Under the pieces are notes generated by a model. It searched no databases. It was not told the origin of the DNA and saw only the letters and a program-made list of their open reading frames with translations. Positions 15,448 to 22,742 of a stretch of DNA of 26,267 bases are shown in pieces. Positions within the stretch are counted from its first letter, which is position 1. Each line of letters opens with the position of its first letter. The DNA is from Holophagales bacterium UBA5066 (lineage in GTDB: Bacteria > Acidobacteriota > Thermoanaerobaculia > UBA5066), in contig DIAY01000155.1 in the NCBI GenBank assembly GCA_002414905.1, positions 1-26,267 on the forward strand. The letters run 5' to 3'. Position numbers and translations under genes: made by a program.

Positions 15448-15878
15448 GGCCCCTCCCTTTCGCCACCTCCGGGGTCCAGACCGCCCCGGACGCCGGCGAA
15501 CAGTCCCTGTGCCCCTTCCGGGACGAAGATCGCGTGCCGGAACCCCGCACCGGCGAGGAGCTCGCAGGCATTCCGGCCCGCCTCGCCGTCGTCCCCGACG
15601 ATGACGACCGGCAATGACCGGTAGCGATCCAGGTCGCCGAGCCGGCCAGGCAGCTCGGGAAGAGGGATCACGATTGCACCCGTTAGCTTTCGGCTCCAGG
15701 ACGTCCGAACGTCGAGGATCGGAATCTCACGCGAGTCCCGGAGCATCTCTCTCGCGACCGAGCCCCGCATCTCGCGGCACGACGCGTCGACGCTGCGAGT
15801 TCCGGTTCCGAGGCAGCCGCCCGCAGCGAGCGCGACGGCAGCGGTAGCCGCGAGGAGACAGGATCGACCGGGCGTCAT
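15444..15878 (-). CDS. Rhodanese-like lipoprotein lacking the catalytic cysteine
   Basis: 144 residues from ATG 15878. I chose this start over a longer frame because it begins directly at a lipoprotein signal, MTPGRSCLLAATAAVALAAG followed by G and lipid-acceptor C22. Residues about 45-130 follow the rhodanese fold: PILDVRTSWSRKLTGAIVIP near the N-terminus and LLAGAGFRHAIFVPEGAQGL near the end. The active loop, normally C-x-x-G-x-x-S/R, reads VVIVGDDGEAGRNAC: the Cys position is not Cys, so sulfur transfer is unlikely and a binding role is more plausible. The stop overlaps the vanZ-like start. TAAGCT lies seven bases before the ATG and no Shine-Dalgarno is seen. Confidence 0.82.
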   Translation of the reverse strand: MTPGRSCLLAATAAVALAAGGCLGTGTRSVDASCREMRGSVAREMLRDSREIPILDVRTSWSRKLTGAIVIPLPELPGRLGDLDRYRSLPVVIVGDDGEAGRNACELLAGAGFRHAIFVPEGAQGLFAGVRGGLDPGGGEREGP

Positions 15879-15885
15879 TGCCGCG

Positions 15886-15891
15886 AGCTTA
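15886..15891 (-). promoter_or_regulatory. Candidate -10 box (TAAGCT)
   Basis: TAAGCT lies seven bases before the ATG at 15878, in the divergent region shared with the beta-barrel gene. No -35 at the usual spacing. Confidence 0.35.
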
Positions 15892-16066
15892 CCGGAATGC
15901 CGGCACGGCAACGGCTGTGGCCTGAAAACAGCATGGAGTGTGACCAGCGACACCGGCCCGGAGCTCCGCAGAGCACGGTACGCAGGTTGCTTAGGTACAG
16001 AATGGTCATCCCGCTCCTGGCCCGGAGGCCAAAAAGGAGGACGCGGGACACCTGGAGGAACGAAAG

Positions 16067-16729
16067 ATGAGATGGATCCCGCGTTTCGCCCTGCTCGCCC
16101 TCGCGACGACGATTGCAGTCGCCACGCCGGCCGTCGCCCAGGATCGCAGCGGCTCCGTCGAGATCACACCCGTTATCGGGGGTACGTTCGGAGGAACGTT
16201 CGACCCGGGGACACTGGCCTTCTACGACGGGGAGGCGGACACGAGCACCGAGGTTGCCTATGGCCTCCGGCTCGGTTTCAACGTCTCGAACAACTTCACG
16301 ATCGAGGCGAGCTACCTGCAGTCGGACCCGTCGCTGAAGATCGGTGGCGGCGGAGCCATCGGAAGCCCGTCCCGGGAGATCGGGAAGATGGAAATGCGGC
16401 TGTACGAGGTCAACTTCCTCGTCCCGTGGGGCCGCGGCAAGGTCCGTCCTTATTTCACGATCGGCGGTGGCGTTCACACGTTCCGCCCCGTCATCTCCGG
16501 CTACTCCGCCTCCACCGACTCCCGGGCCACGGGGACCATGGGTTTCGGCGTGAAGGCGTTCGCCACCCCGAACATCGGCTTCCGGTTCGAGGGGAAGGTG
16601 CGAACGACCTATATCAACAGCGGGGACGACTACTGGTACTGCGACGAGTGGTGCGACGGCTACTACTACAGCGAAAGCCAGTGGTACGTGAGCGGCGAGG
16701 CTGTCGCGGGAGTCGTGTTCGCCTTCTGA
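16067..16729 (+). CDS. Outer-membrane beta-barrel protein (OmpW/OmpA-barrel-like)
   Basis: 220 residues. The signal peptide MRWIPRFALLALATTIAVAT ends with AVAQ-D near residue 25. The rest alternates polar and hydrophobic residues with Gly turns: VEITPVIGGTFGGTF, AYGLRLGFNVSNNFTIEASYL, MRLYEVNFLVPWG, VRPYFTIGGGVHTF, TMGFGVKAFATPNIGFRFEGK and EAVAGVVFAF. The last residue is Phe, as expected for assembly by the BAM complex. About eight strands fit the length. An external-looking loop is Tyr/Trp/Asp-rich with two Cys (WYCDEWCDGYYY, near 190-201). GGAGG eight bases upstream fixes the start. A small hairpin (TGGCC-CGGA-GGCCA, 16018-16031) lies in the leader. The gene faces the tsaE end and shares a hairpin with it. 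Confidence 0.87.
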   Translation: MRWIPRFALLALATTIAVATPAVAQDRSGSVEITPVIGGTFGGTFDPGTLAFYDGEADTSTEVAYGLRLGFNVSNNFTIEASYLQSDPSLKIGGGGAIGSPSREIGKMEMRLYEVNFLVPWGRGKVRPYFTIGGGVHTFRPVISGYSASTDSRATGTMGFGVKAFATPNIGFRFEGKVRTTYINSGDDYWYCDEWCDGYYYSESQWYVSGEAVAGVVFAF

Positions 16730-16751
16730 TCCACAGGTCCTGACTCGTTCC

Positions 16752-17201
16752 TCAGGAAGCCCGGCGGATGACGATCCGCCGGGCTTCGTCGTCTCCGACT
16801 GAAATCCGGACTTCGACTCCGTCCCGGTCCCTCTCGAGTCCCTCCGGCCACTCCACGACGACGACGGCTCCCTTCTCACGCGCCTCGGCAAGGCCGAGGT
16901 CGTCGGTGACGGCTCCTCGTGAGGATGTACCGAGGAGCCTGTAGAGATCGGCATGGACGAGGAGGGGCGGCTTCCCTGCGGGGCCGTATTCGTGGACGAG
17001 CGCGAACGTCGGCGAGGCGACCTCGTCCGCATCGGCTCCGAGCCCCTCGGCCAGTCCCCGCACCAGCTCGGTCTTGCCCGCGCCGAGGGGTCCCGAAAGG
17101 AGGACGAGGGTTCCGGGCGGCAGCAGCGGCGCCAGGCGGCGTCCGGCTTCGCGCGTTTCGGCGGCCGAGCGGGAGATGATCTCGATCGGCAGGTGGGTCA
17201 C
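16752..17201 (-). CDS. tsaE: tRNA threonylcarbamoyladenosine biosynthesis ATPase TsaE
   Basis: 149 residues from GTG 17201, which overlaps the stop of the NAD(P)HX repair gene (GTGA). TsaE works with TsaB, TsaC and TsaD to make t6A37 on ANN-decoding tRNAs. Walker A is GPLGAGKT (37-44). SPTFALVHEYGP follows at about 64-75, then LLVHADLYRL, the switch-like DDLGLAE, and VVVVEWPEGL as the Walker B/Trp motif. Length is normal for the family. The longer open frame upstream is an antisense-like reading of the neighbour. The last eleven codons form a perfect 14-bp DNA hairpin with the stop just beyond it. Confidence 0.93.
   Translation of the reverse strand: MTHLPIEIISRSAAETREAGRRLAPLLPPGTLVLLSGPLGAGKTELVRGLAEGLGADADEVASPTFALVHEYGPAGKPPLLVHADLYRLLGTSSRGAVTDDLGLAEAREKGAVVVVEWPEGLERDRDGVEVRISVGDDEARRIVIRRAS
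16756..16787. terminator. Perfect 14-bp hairpin in the tsaE 3' end, between convergent genes
   Basis: GAAGCCCGGCGGAT (16756-16769) pairs without mismatch with 16774-16787 around a GACG loop. It lies 27 bases after the beta-barrel gene's stop and inside the last tsaE codons. Its position suggests a terminator for the plus-strand gene and perhaps both. There is no T tract on either side. Confidence 0.6.
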
Positions 17202-18703
17202 GAGAGGGTCGACTCGCAGACGACCCGGATCGCCTCGGCGAGGGCATCCACGACGTCGGAAGCGACGAGAGGCTCCTCCCCAACGCGTTCGCGCGCCAGA
17301 TCGCCTCCGAGTCCGTGGAGGAAGGCGCCCGCCCGGGCCGCATCCCGGGCCGTCAGTCCGCGCGCCAGGAACGCCCCGACGACACCCGTCAGGACGTCGC
17401 CGCTCCCGCCCGAGGCCATCCCCGGGTTCCCGGAGAGGACCCGGACGACCTGCCCCTCCGGATCGGCGACGACCGAGCGGAAGCCCTTGAGGACGACCGT
17501 GGCCCCCGACCTTCGTGCGAGTTGCGTCGCAGCCCCTTCGGCGTCGGCGACGACGGCGGTGGTCGGAATTCCGAGGAGTCGGGATGCCTCCCCGGCGTGG
17601 GGCGTCAGGATCGTGGGAACGCTCCGGCCCTGCAGGAGCTCGGGGCGCCCCTCGAAGAGATTCAGGGCGTCGGCGTCGAAAACGGCCGGAAGACCGCTGG
17701 CGAGCGCCTCGTCGAGAAGGGCGCGGGCGGAGGTCGACGTCCCGAGTCCCGGACCGATCGCGAGAGCCGTCAGTCCTGCGGGAGCGAGGAGGGCCGACGT
17801 CGTGGCCTCCGCCACGAGGGCGTGAATCGCGGCGCGGCTCGCCTCTTCTGCGACGACGACGACCTTCCCGGCGCCACATCGAAAAGCGGCGCGTGCCGCC
17901 AGGGCCGCAGCCCCAGCCATCCCCCAGGCGCCGCCAACGACACCGAGCGTCCCGAACGATCCCTTGTGTGCAGCCGCCGGCCGCCACGGGAAGAACCCGG
18001 CGACATCCCGGGAGGTCACCACCTCCGGTGCGCCGACGGATCCCGCAACAGGCAACAGGCCGATATCCGCCACGACGACCCGCCCGCAGGATCCGGCGGC
18101 CGGAGCTTCGAGGTGCGCGCGCTTCGGGAACCCGAACGTGACCGTCAGGTCCGCTCGGACGTGCAATACGTCCGAGCGGCTCGAACCGGAGTCGAGGCCG
18201 GAAGGGACGTCGACGGCGACGACGAACGCCCGGCGACATAAGGCGAGCCGGACGGCGGCGGCGTGCAGGGACGTCTCCTCCAGCGGCCGGGAAAGGCCCG
18301 TACCGAAGAGCGCGTCGACGACGAGCGTGGCCTGGCGGAGCGGCTCGAGGTCCGCGACCGCCTCGACCTCGGCGACGGACGTACCCTCGTTCTCCAGCCG
18401 GCGGAGCATCTCGGCCGCGTCACCCGAGACCTTCCCCCGAACCCCGGCGAGAAGCACCGTCACCTCTCCCGTGACGGGGCTCTTCCGCAGCAGCCGGGCG
18501 GCGCCGAAACCGTCGCCTCCGTTATTCCCCGTTCCGCAGAGCACGACGACCCGCTCGCCACGGAGAGGGACAGTCGCGATCGCACGGACGCATTCCCTGG
18601 CGACGGCCTCCGCCGCTCGCTCCATCAGGACGATGCCTGGCGTTCCGGCAGCGATCGTCCTCGCGTCCGCCTCCCGGGTCTCGGCCGCCCCGAGAACTCT
18701 CAC
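17198..18703 (-). CDS. nnr: Bifunctional NAD(P)HX epimerase / ADP-dependent dehydratase
   Basis: 501 residues from GTG 18703. It repairs hydrated NADH and NADPH. The N-terminal YjeF_N epimerase (about 1-210) has CGTGNNGGDGFGAARLL (56-72), VVDALFGTGLSRPL and VAVDVPSGLDS. The C-terminal ribokinase-like dehydratase (about 225-495) has AHKGSFGTLGVVGG, AIGPGLGTS, FDADALNLF, ILTPHAGEASRLLG, VVLKGF and the anion-hole motif SGGSGDVLTGVVGAFLARG. Both domains look complete. The gene starts 13 bases after the VWFA-related gene and ends overlapping tsaE; an nnr-tsaE pair is a common bacterial arrangement. The ribosome site is weak, so translation may depend on the upstream gene. Confidence 0.95.
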   Translation of the reverse strand: MRVLGAAETREADARTIAAGTPGIVLMERAAEAVARECVRAIATVPLRGERVVVLCGTGNNGGDGFGAARLLRKSPVTGEVTVLLAGVRGKVSGDAAEMLRRLENEGTSVAEVEAVADLEPLRQATLVVDALFGTGLSRPLEETSLHAAAVRLALCRRAFVVAVDVPSGLDSGSSRSDVLHVRADLTVTFGFPKRAHLEAPAAGSCGRVVVADIGLLPVAGSVGAPEVVTSRDVAGFFPWRPAAAHKGSFGTLGVVGGAWGMAGAAALAARAAFRCGAGKVVVVAEEASRAAIHALVAEATTSALLAPAGLTALAIGPGLGTSTSARALLDEALASGLPAVFDADALNLFEGRPELLQGRSVPTILTPHAGEASRLLGIPTTAVVADAEGAATQLARRSGATVVLKGFRSVVADPEGQVVRVLSGNPGMASGGSGDVLTGVVGAFLARGLTARDAARAGAFLHGLGGDLARERVGEEPLVASDVVDALAEAIRVVCESTLS

Positions 18704-18716
18704 GCGACCGCCGGGG

Positions 18717-20483
18717 TCACTTCCCCGCCGGTCTCACCTCCGGCGGGAGGACCGAGACGAAGATCGACTGCTGAACGAAGCTGACGGTGTTCGTCGGCTC
18801 GTCCCGGACGGCCAGCGAAAGCCGCTGACCTCCCGGAATCATCAGGAGTCGCACGTCGTAGACGAAGTCCCGGCGGGAGAGATTCCCGAGCTCCTTGACG
18901 TCGATCTCGACCGGGACGACCTGGTTCGCGAGCTCGGACTGCTTGCCCTCGGAGTCGACGACGATGAAGTAGAGGATCACCCTCCCCCGGGCTATCGGGC
19001 CCTCCGGCAGCAGGGTGATCCGGCTGAACGGCACGCGGATCCGGATCGGCACGAAATAGTTCTGCGCATCGGCCGGCGCGGGCTGGCCGACCTCGATACC
19101 GACGGCGAGCGGGTTGTCGTCGCGGACGAAGTAGAGGGCCGAGGTGACCCCCTCGGTGATCCGCGTCTCGATCCCCTTCTCGACGTAGCTCCGCCGGGAG
19201 CGCGCCACCAGACCCTTCTTCTTCATCTTCACCTGCACCTTCCGCGGGCGCTCGCCGCCCGTCTTCAGGCTCCGGTACCCGACGGAGTAGTAGGAGGTGT
19301 AGTCGCCCCGCATGTCGTTCAGCGGGCCGATGACGTCGTTGCGATTGAGGATCGCTTTCCCGCCTGTCTCCTCGGCCATGAGCTGGACCATCGACTGCAT
19401 GTTCGTCCGCTCGATGAAAGGGTCGATCTTCGCCTCGGTCGTCCGGTTCTCCGCGCTGATGCCGGAGTCGATCGAGAGACCGGAGGCGTCGACCATGTAC
19501 ATCGAGACTCCCGCGGCGTTGGCGGCGCGGACAATCCCGAGATAGGAGGCCGTCTTGTCGAACTCGAACTGCGAGAGCCCCCCGCTCTGGGTCCGGAACT
19601 TGTCCTGGATGTACTTCCAGAGCTCGGCGCCGGGAGACTGAGGCAGGCCCTCCGAAACGTGGAGGAGGATCTTCCGCCCCTCGACGCCGGCGAGCTGGTC
19701 GATCGTCTTCTTCAGCGCGTCGACGGTGAAGTCGATGTCGTTCTTGTAGGAGAGGGCGTACTGCCGCGCCTCCGTGTAGGCCTCGCTCTCCGTCTTGGAC
19801 TCGTCGATCCGCCGGAGGATGTCGCGGCGCTCGCTGAGTCTTGTCTGGCCGAGTGTCGAAAGGTCCTCCTGCTGCTTGAGAACGTCGGAGATCTCGCGCC
19901 CGTCGTTCGTGAACTTGCGGCGGACCTTCAGCGAGTGGTCCCAGGTGACGACCATCGCATCGACGTTGTCCTTCACGTTCTCGCGAACCCACGTCTCGAC
20001 GCTTCGAAGGACACGGTTGCGGTTGAACGGCTGGAGGCTCAGGTTGTCGATGAAGATGACGATCCGGGTCCTCGGAACGGGAAGGGGGGCAACGGCCGGT
20101 TCGACGGGCTCGAGGGCCGGTGCCGGAGCAGCGGCAGGATTATCGGCCGGGGTCGCCGCGGGCACCGGCGCCTCTCCGGAAACCGGCTCGTCACCGAAGA
20201 AGACGACCCTGCCGCCATCGACCGCATAGAAGTTGGTCAACGGCTGGAGCATCCCGTCCTCGTAAACCTCGAAGTCCTCCTTCGTCAGGCCGCGGACCCT
20301 GTTCCTTTTCGAATCGGTCACGACGACGTCGATGTTCGTGACCGTAACGTCGACGTTCCTTACGATGGGACCGGGCCTCGGCGTCGGGGCCGGGCCCTGC
20401 GGCGCAGCCGACAGGGCAACGGCTGGAAGAGCCGCCAGGAGCGCGGACGCGACGACGGAGAGCGACAACCTTGAAGACACCAT
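18717..20483 (-). CDS. Secreted VWFA-related protein of the acidobacterial type
   Basis: 588 residues. The signal peptide (MVSSRLSLSVVASALLAALP, cleavage likely near ALSA-A) is followed by a beta domain that is the family's entry mark: VDVTVTNIDVVVTDSKRNRV then GLTKEDFEVYEDGMLQPLTN. A Pro/Ala-rich linker (about 100-135) leads to a von Willebrand A-like domain beginning RIVIFIDNLSLQPFNRNRVL. The metal site DxSxS is degenerate (DNLSL). Later segments include RKILLHVSEGLPQSPG, SMYMVDASGL, MAEETGGKAILN and YYSVGYRS. A C-terminal beta domain of about 170 residues ends the protein. This architecture is greatly expanded in Acidobacteriota, and its role is unknown, perhaps adhesion or binding outside the cell. 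TAGAAT lies six bases before the ATG, and GGGGGA could also act as a ribosome site. Confidence 0.9.
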   Translation of the reverse strand: MVSSRLSLSVVASALLAALPAVALSAAPQGPAPTPRPGPIVRNVDVTVTNIDVVVTDSKRNRVRGLTKEDFEVYEDGMLQPLTNFYAVDGGRVVFFGDEPVSGEAPVPAATPADNPAAAPAPALEPVEPAVAPLPVPRTRIVIFIDNLSLQPFNRNRVLRSVETWVRENVKDNVDAMVVTWDHSLKVRRKFTNDGREISDVLKQQEDLSTLGQTRLSERRDILRRIDESKTESEAYTEARQYALSYKNDIDFTVDALKKTIDQLAGVEGRKILLHVSEGLPQSPGAELWKYIQDKFRTQSGGLSQFEFDKTASYLGIVRAANAAGVSMYMVDASGLSIDSGISAENRTTEAKIDPFIERTNMQSMVQLMAEETGGKAILNRNDVIGPLNDMRGDYTSYYSVGYRSLKTGGERPRKVQVKMKKKGLVARSRRSYVEKGIETRITEGVTSALYFVRDDNPLAVGIEVGQPAPADAQNYFVPIRIRVPFSRITLLPEGPIARGRVILYFIVVDSEGKQSELANQVVPVEIDVKELGNLSRRDFVYDVRLLMIPGGQRLSLAVRDEPTNTVSFVQQSIFVSVLPPEVRPAGK

Positions 20484-20489
20484 TCCCCC

Positions 20490-20495
20490 ATTCTA
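20490..20495 (-). promoter_or_regulatory. Candidate -10 box (TAGAAT) for the VWFA-related gene
   Basis: TAGAAT lies six bases before the ATG at 20483. The six intervening bases are GGGGGA, so Shine-Dalgarno use from a longer transcript is the alternative reading. Confidence 0.4.
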
Positions 20496-20582
20496 CGGAT
20501 GCGGCAGGAATCGGCCCGATGGTCCTCACCAGAGAGGACCGCTGCGGTCCCCGATCCGCCCGTTTTCACCGGAGTTTTCCGC

Positions 20583-20611
20583 TTGCACTTCGCTCCTCGC
20601 TCCTTGAGAAT
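20583..20611 (+). promoter_or_regulatory. Candidate promoter (TTGCAC - 17 bases - GAGAAT)
   Basis: A sigma70-like pair with a 17-base spacer, about 400 bases before the TPR lipoprotein start. The -10 lacks the leading T, so it is only a moderate match. Confidence 0.35.
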
Positions 20612-21012
20612 AGCCGCCTCGAATGACGGCCGCCCTGGGCCCGGTGGGCGCGCGGACGTTCCGAGAGGTCGAGGGAAGACAGGGAAGATCCGGAGGTCTG
20701 GGCTGAACAAGCCGCAGCTGGGAACGGACGCGGAGGTAGAGTACGGGGAGGCACGCTCAGACGCGGATCTCGCCGGAGTTATCTTCTCCGTCGTCGAAGG
20801 TGCTCCTCGGGTTCAGCTCTCCTTCGGGAGGAACCTGCGGTGGCAGGTCAACTCACTTTCTTCCGACACCTCTCCGGGACACCATCCACACGCAGACCGA
20901 GGAAAACGGGCGACGGGGAGCAGCGAAAGATATGTCTGACCGGGAACGGAACGGTGGTCTCCCGGGTCTCATGACCTCGGGCACCGTGGGTGCACGAAAG
21001 GAGAGAGGGCCG

Positions 21013-21924
21013 ATGACCGGAACCAGGACGGGGAGAGACGCCCGGACGAGCCTCCGGAGCCGACTTCGCCGCGTGATGGCGGTCGGCGGGCTCATCCTGC
21101 TGGGAACGACGGCGACGGGTTGCCAGAAAGTCGTCGATCAGTTCAAGGCGAAGCAGGTCATCCGAAAAGGGAACGCCTACTTCAAGCAGCAGCTCTACGA
21201 GGACGCCCTGAAGCAGTACCAGGAAGCGATGGTGCTCGATCCGGAAGAAATCCGGATCAAGAAGTTCGTCGCCATGGGGAACATGGCGATCTACAACCCC
21301 GGTTCGGAGCATCCGAAGGACATCCAGGCCCTCGAGACGGCGATCAAGTACTTCAAGGAGTATCTCGCTGTCAGGCCCGAGGACGAAAACGCCGCCAAGT
21401 TCCTCGTGACGACCTACATGAACTCCCGCCGGTACGACGACGCCATCCAGTACTTCAAGGACTGGATCAAGGTGCACGCCGACGACCGGCAGGCCGTTCA
21501 GACCATCGCCATGCTCTACGCCAAGAAGGGCGACTTCGACCAGTCGATGGAATGGCAGGACAACCTCGCCAAGCTCGACCCGAACAACGCCGATGTCTAC
21601 TACACGATCGGCGTGACCTGCTGGGACAAGTCGTACAACACGCCGATGGACCAGATGGATGGTGAAGCGCGCAAGGCGCTCATCGATCGTGGGATGGCGG
21701 CTCTCGAGAAGGCCAACTCCCTGCGCGAAGACTATTTCGAGGCGATGCTCTACGTGAACCTCATGTACCGCGAGTACGCCAAGCTCGAGAACGACCCGAT
21801 CAAGAAGGAGGAGCTCCTCGCCCGGGCCACCGAGTGGCAGAAGAAAGCCCTCGCCGCTCGCGACCGTGTAAAACAGAAAGAGCGCGAGGAAGCGGCAAGG
21901 AAGAACCCGCTCGAAGCGATCTGA
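21013..21924 (+). CDS. TPR-containing lipoprotein heading the TonB cluster
   Basis: 303 residues from ATG 21013, with GGAGAGAGG upstream. An in-frame ATG at 20932 would make an implausibly long signal n-region. A basic segment (RSLRSRLRR-like, 12-20) precedes a hydrophobic stretch ending in TTATGC, so C37 is the likely lipidated residue. The rest is helical repeats: QVIRKGNAYFKQQLYEDALK at 48-67 (first TPR), AIKYFKEYLAVRPEDENAAK, NSRRYDDAIQYFKDWIKVHA, MLYAKKGDFDQSMEWQDNLA and a longer final repeat with an insertion (VTCWDKSYNTPMDQMDG). The C-terminus is a charged helix. It should sit in the periplasm as a docking protein. It starts a plus-strand run whose next gene, tonB, begins 26 bases later, so a structural partnership with the Ton complex is plausible. 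Confidence 0.87.
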   Translation: MTGTRTGRDARTSLRSRLRRVMAVGGLILLGTTATGCQKVVDQFKAKQVIRKGNAYFKQQLYEDALKQYQEAMVLDPEEIRIKKFVAMGNMAIYNPGSEHPKDIQALETAIKYFKEYLAVRPEDENAAKFLVTTYMNSRRYDDAIQYFKDWIKVHADDRQAVQTIAMLYAKKGDFDQSMEWQDNLAKLDPNNADVYYTIGVTCWDKSYNTPMDQMDGEARKALIDRGMAALEKANSLREDYFEAMLYVNLMYREYAKLENDPIKKEELLARATEWQKKALAARDRVKQKEREEAARKNPLEAI

Positions 21925-21950
21925 CGGACCCGAGCGAGAGGACCGCGAAC

Positions 21951-22685
21951 ATGTTCGAAACTTCCCTCATCGAGTCGAAAAAGCAGCAGGCGACGGGCAA
22001 CCGATGGCTCTCGGTCCCAATGTCGATCTTTCTGCACTTCGTCATCGGCGGGACCATCCTGGCCGCGTCGATGTGGTTCATCGAGGAGATCCCGGAGCCC
22101 CCGATCCCGATCTCCTTCTACTCGGAGGCTGCTCCCCCGCCTCCTCCTCCACCGCCTCCCCCGAAGGCTGCTCCGAAAGCCGCGGTGAAGGTCGAGCCGG
22201 TCAAGGTGTCGTCGAACATGGCCCCCATGATGGTCCCGGACGTTCTCCCCGTCGCCCCGTCAGCTCCTGACCAGTCGTCCGGTACCGAGGGCGGTGTCGA
22301 GGGCGGTGTCGAGGGCGGCGTCGAGGGTGGCGTCATGGGCGGTGTCCTCGGCGGCGTCAAGGGCGGCGTCCTCGGCGGTGCGGCCCAGGTCGAAGAGCCA
22401 CTCCGGGTCGGAGGCGACGTCAAGGAGCCTGTCGAAATCTCCCGGGTCCAGCCGGTGTATCCCGAAGCTGCCAGGAAGGCGCGTCTTCAGGGTATCGTCA
22501 TCCTCGAGGCGATCATCACCAAGGAAGGGAACGTCGAGTCTGTCCGCGTCCTGCGGGGCATCAACCCGCTGCTCGACAACGCCGCGATGCGCGCCGTCCA
22601 GCAGTGGAAGTACAAGCCCGCGACCTTCAACAGCAGGCCGGTTCCGGTCTACCTGACCGTGACCGTGACCTTCAGGCTCCAGTAA
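21951..22685 (+). CDS. tonB: TonB-family energy transducer with a Gly-Gly-Val repeat linker
   Basis: 244 residues. The start is set by GAGAGGA about ten bases upstream and by an N-terminal cytoplasmic segment before the single transmembrane helix (SVPMSIFLHFVIGGTILAAS, 21-40; it holds a His as TonB helices do). A run of ten prolines (62-71) and an Ala/Lys/Pro stretch follow. Eight tetrapeptide units of the form x-G-G-V (113-144) come next, then the TonB C-terminal domain (about 163-244): PVYPEAARKARLQGIVILEA, VRVLRGINPLLDNAAMRAVQ, QWKYKPATFNSRPVPVYLTV. The domain couples inner-membrane proton flow to outer-membrane receptors. The Pro-rich part is short and the repeat part replaces the usual long Pro-Lys/Glu spacer. 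Confidence 0.94.
   Translation: MFETSLIESKKQQATGNRWLSVPMSIFLHFVIGGTILAASMWFIEEIPEPPIPISFYSEAAPPPPPPPPPPKAAPKAAVKVEPVKVSSNMAPMMVPDVLPVAPSAPDQSSGTEGGVEGGVEGGVEGGVMGGVLGGVKGGVLGGAAQVEEPLRVGGDVKEPVEISRVQPVYPEAARKARLQGIVILEAIITKEGNVESVRVLRGINPLLDNAAMRAVQQWKYKPATFNSRPVPVYLTVTVTFRLQ
22287..22382 (+). repeat. Eight 12-bp tandem units inside tonB
   Basis: Units of the type GAGGGCGGTGTC repeat eight times without a gap. The first four encode Glu-Gly-Gly-Val. Later units begin with ATG, CTC, AAG and CTC, and the final unit ends in Ala. The array stays in frame, so copy changes would lengthen or shorten the periplasmic linker without breaking the gene. Confidence 0.95.
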
Positions 22686-22742
22686 CAACGCGCGAACGCG
22701 ATCCAAAGCGACGCTTCAATTCAACAAGGAGGATCTTGCACC

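Larger units (their letters stand above)
20484..21012. other. 529-base divergent intergenic region
   Basis: No convincing gene. Short open frames here lack ribosome sites and recognisable content. It must carry promoters for the VWFA-related gene (minus) and for the TPR-TonB cluster (plus). Candidates on the plus strand are TTGCAC-17-GAGAAT at 20583-20611 and TAGAGT at 20737-20742. Either leaves a plus-strand leader of roughly 260 to 400 bases, long enough for a structured regulator, but I recognise no riboswitch. Confidence 0.5.

Noticed and set aside
17202..18239. N-terminal extension of TsaE
   Set aside because: It is an Arg-rich shadow of nnr. TsaE homologues are about 150 residues and start at GTG 17201.
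17964..20474. 836-codon open frame on the plus strand
   Set aside because: It runs antisense through the start of nnr and nearly all of the VWFA-related gene. It is Arg/Asp/Val-rich with no recognisable domain; long antisense frames are expected at this GC content.
20499..20939. 146-codon plus-strand frame in the intergenic region
   Set aside because: No ribosome site, no recognisable content and no domain-like pattern.
22287..22382. CRISPR-like repeat
   Set aside because: The units are contiguous 12-mers in frame inside tonB with no spacers.
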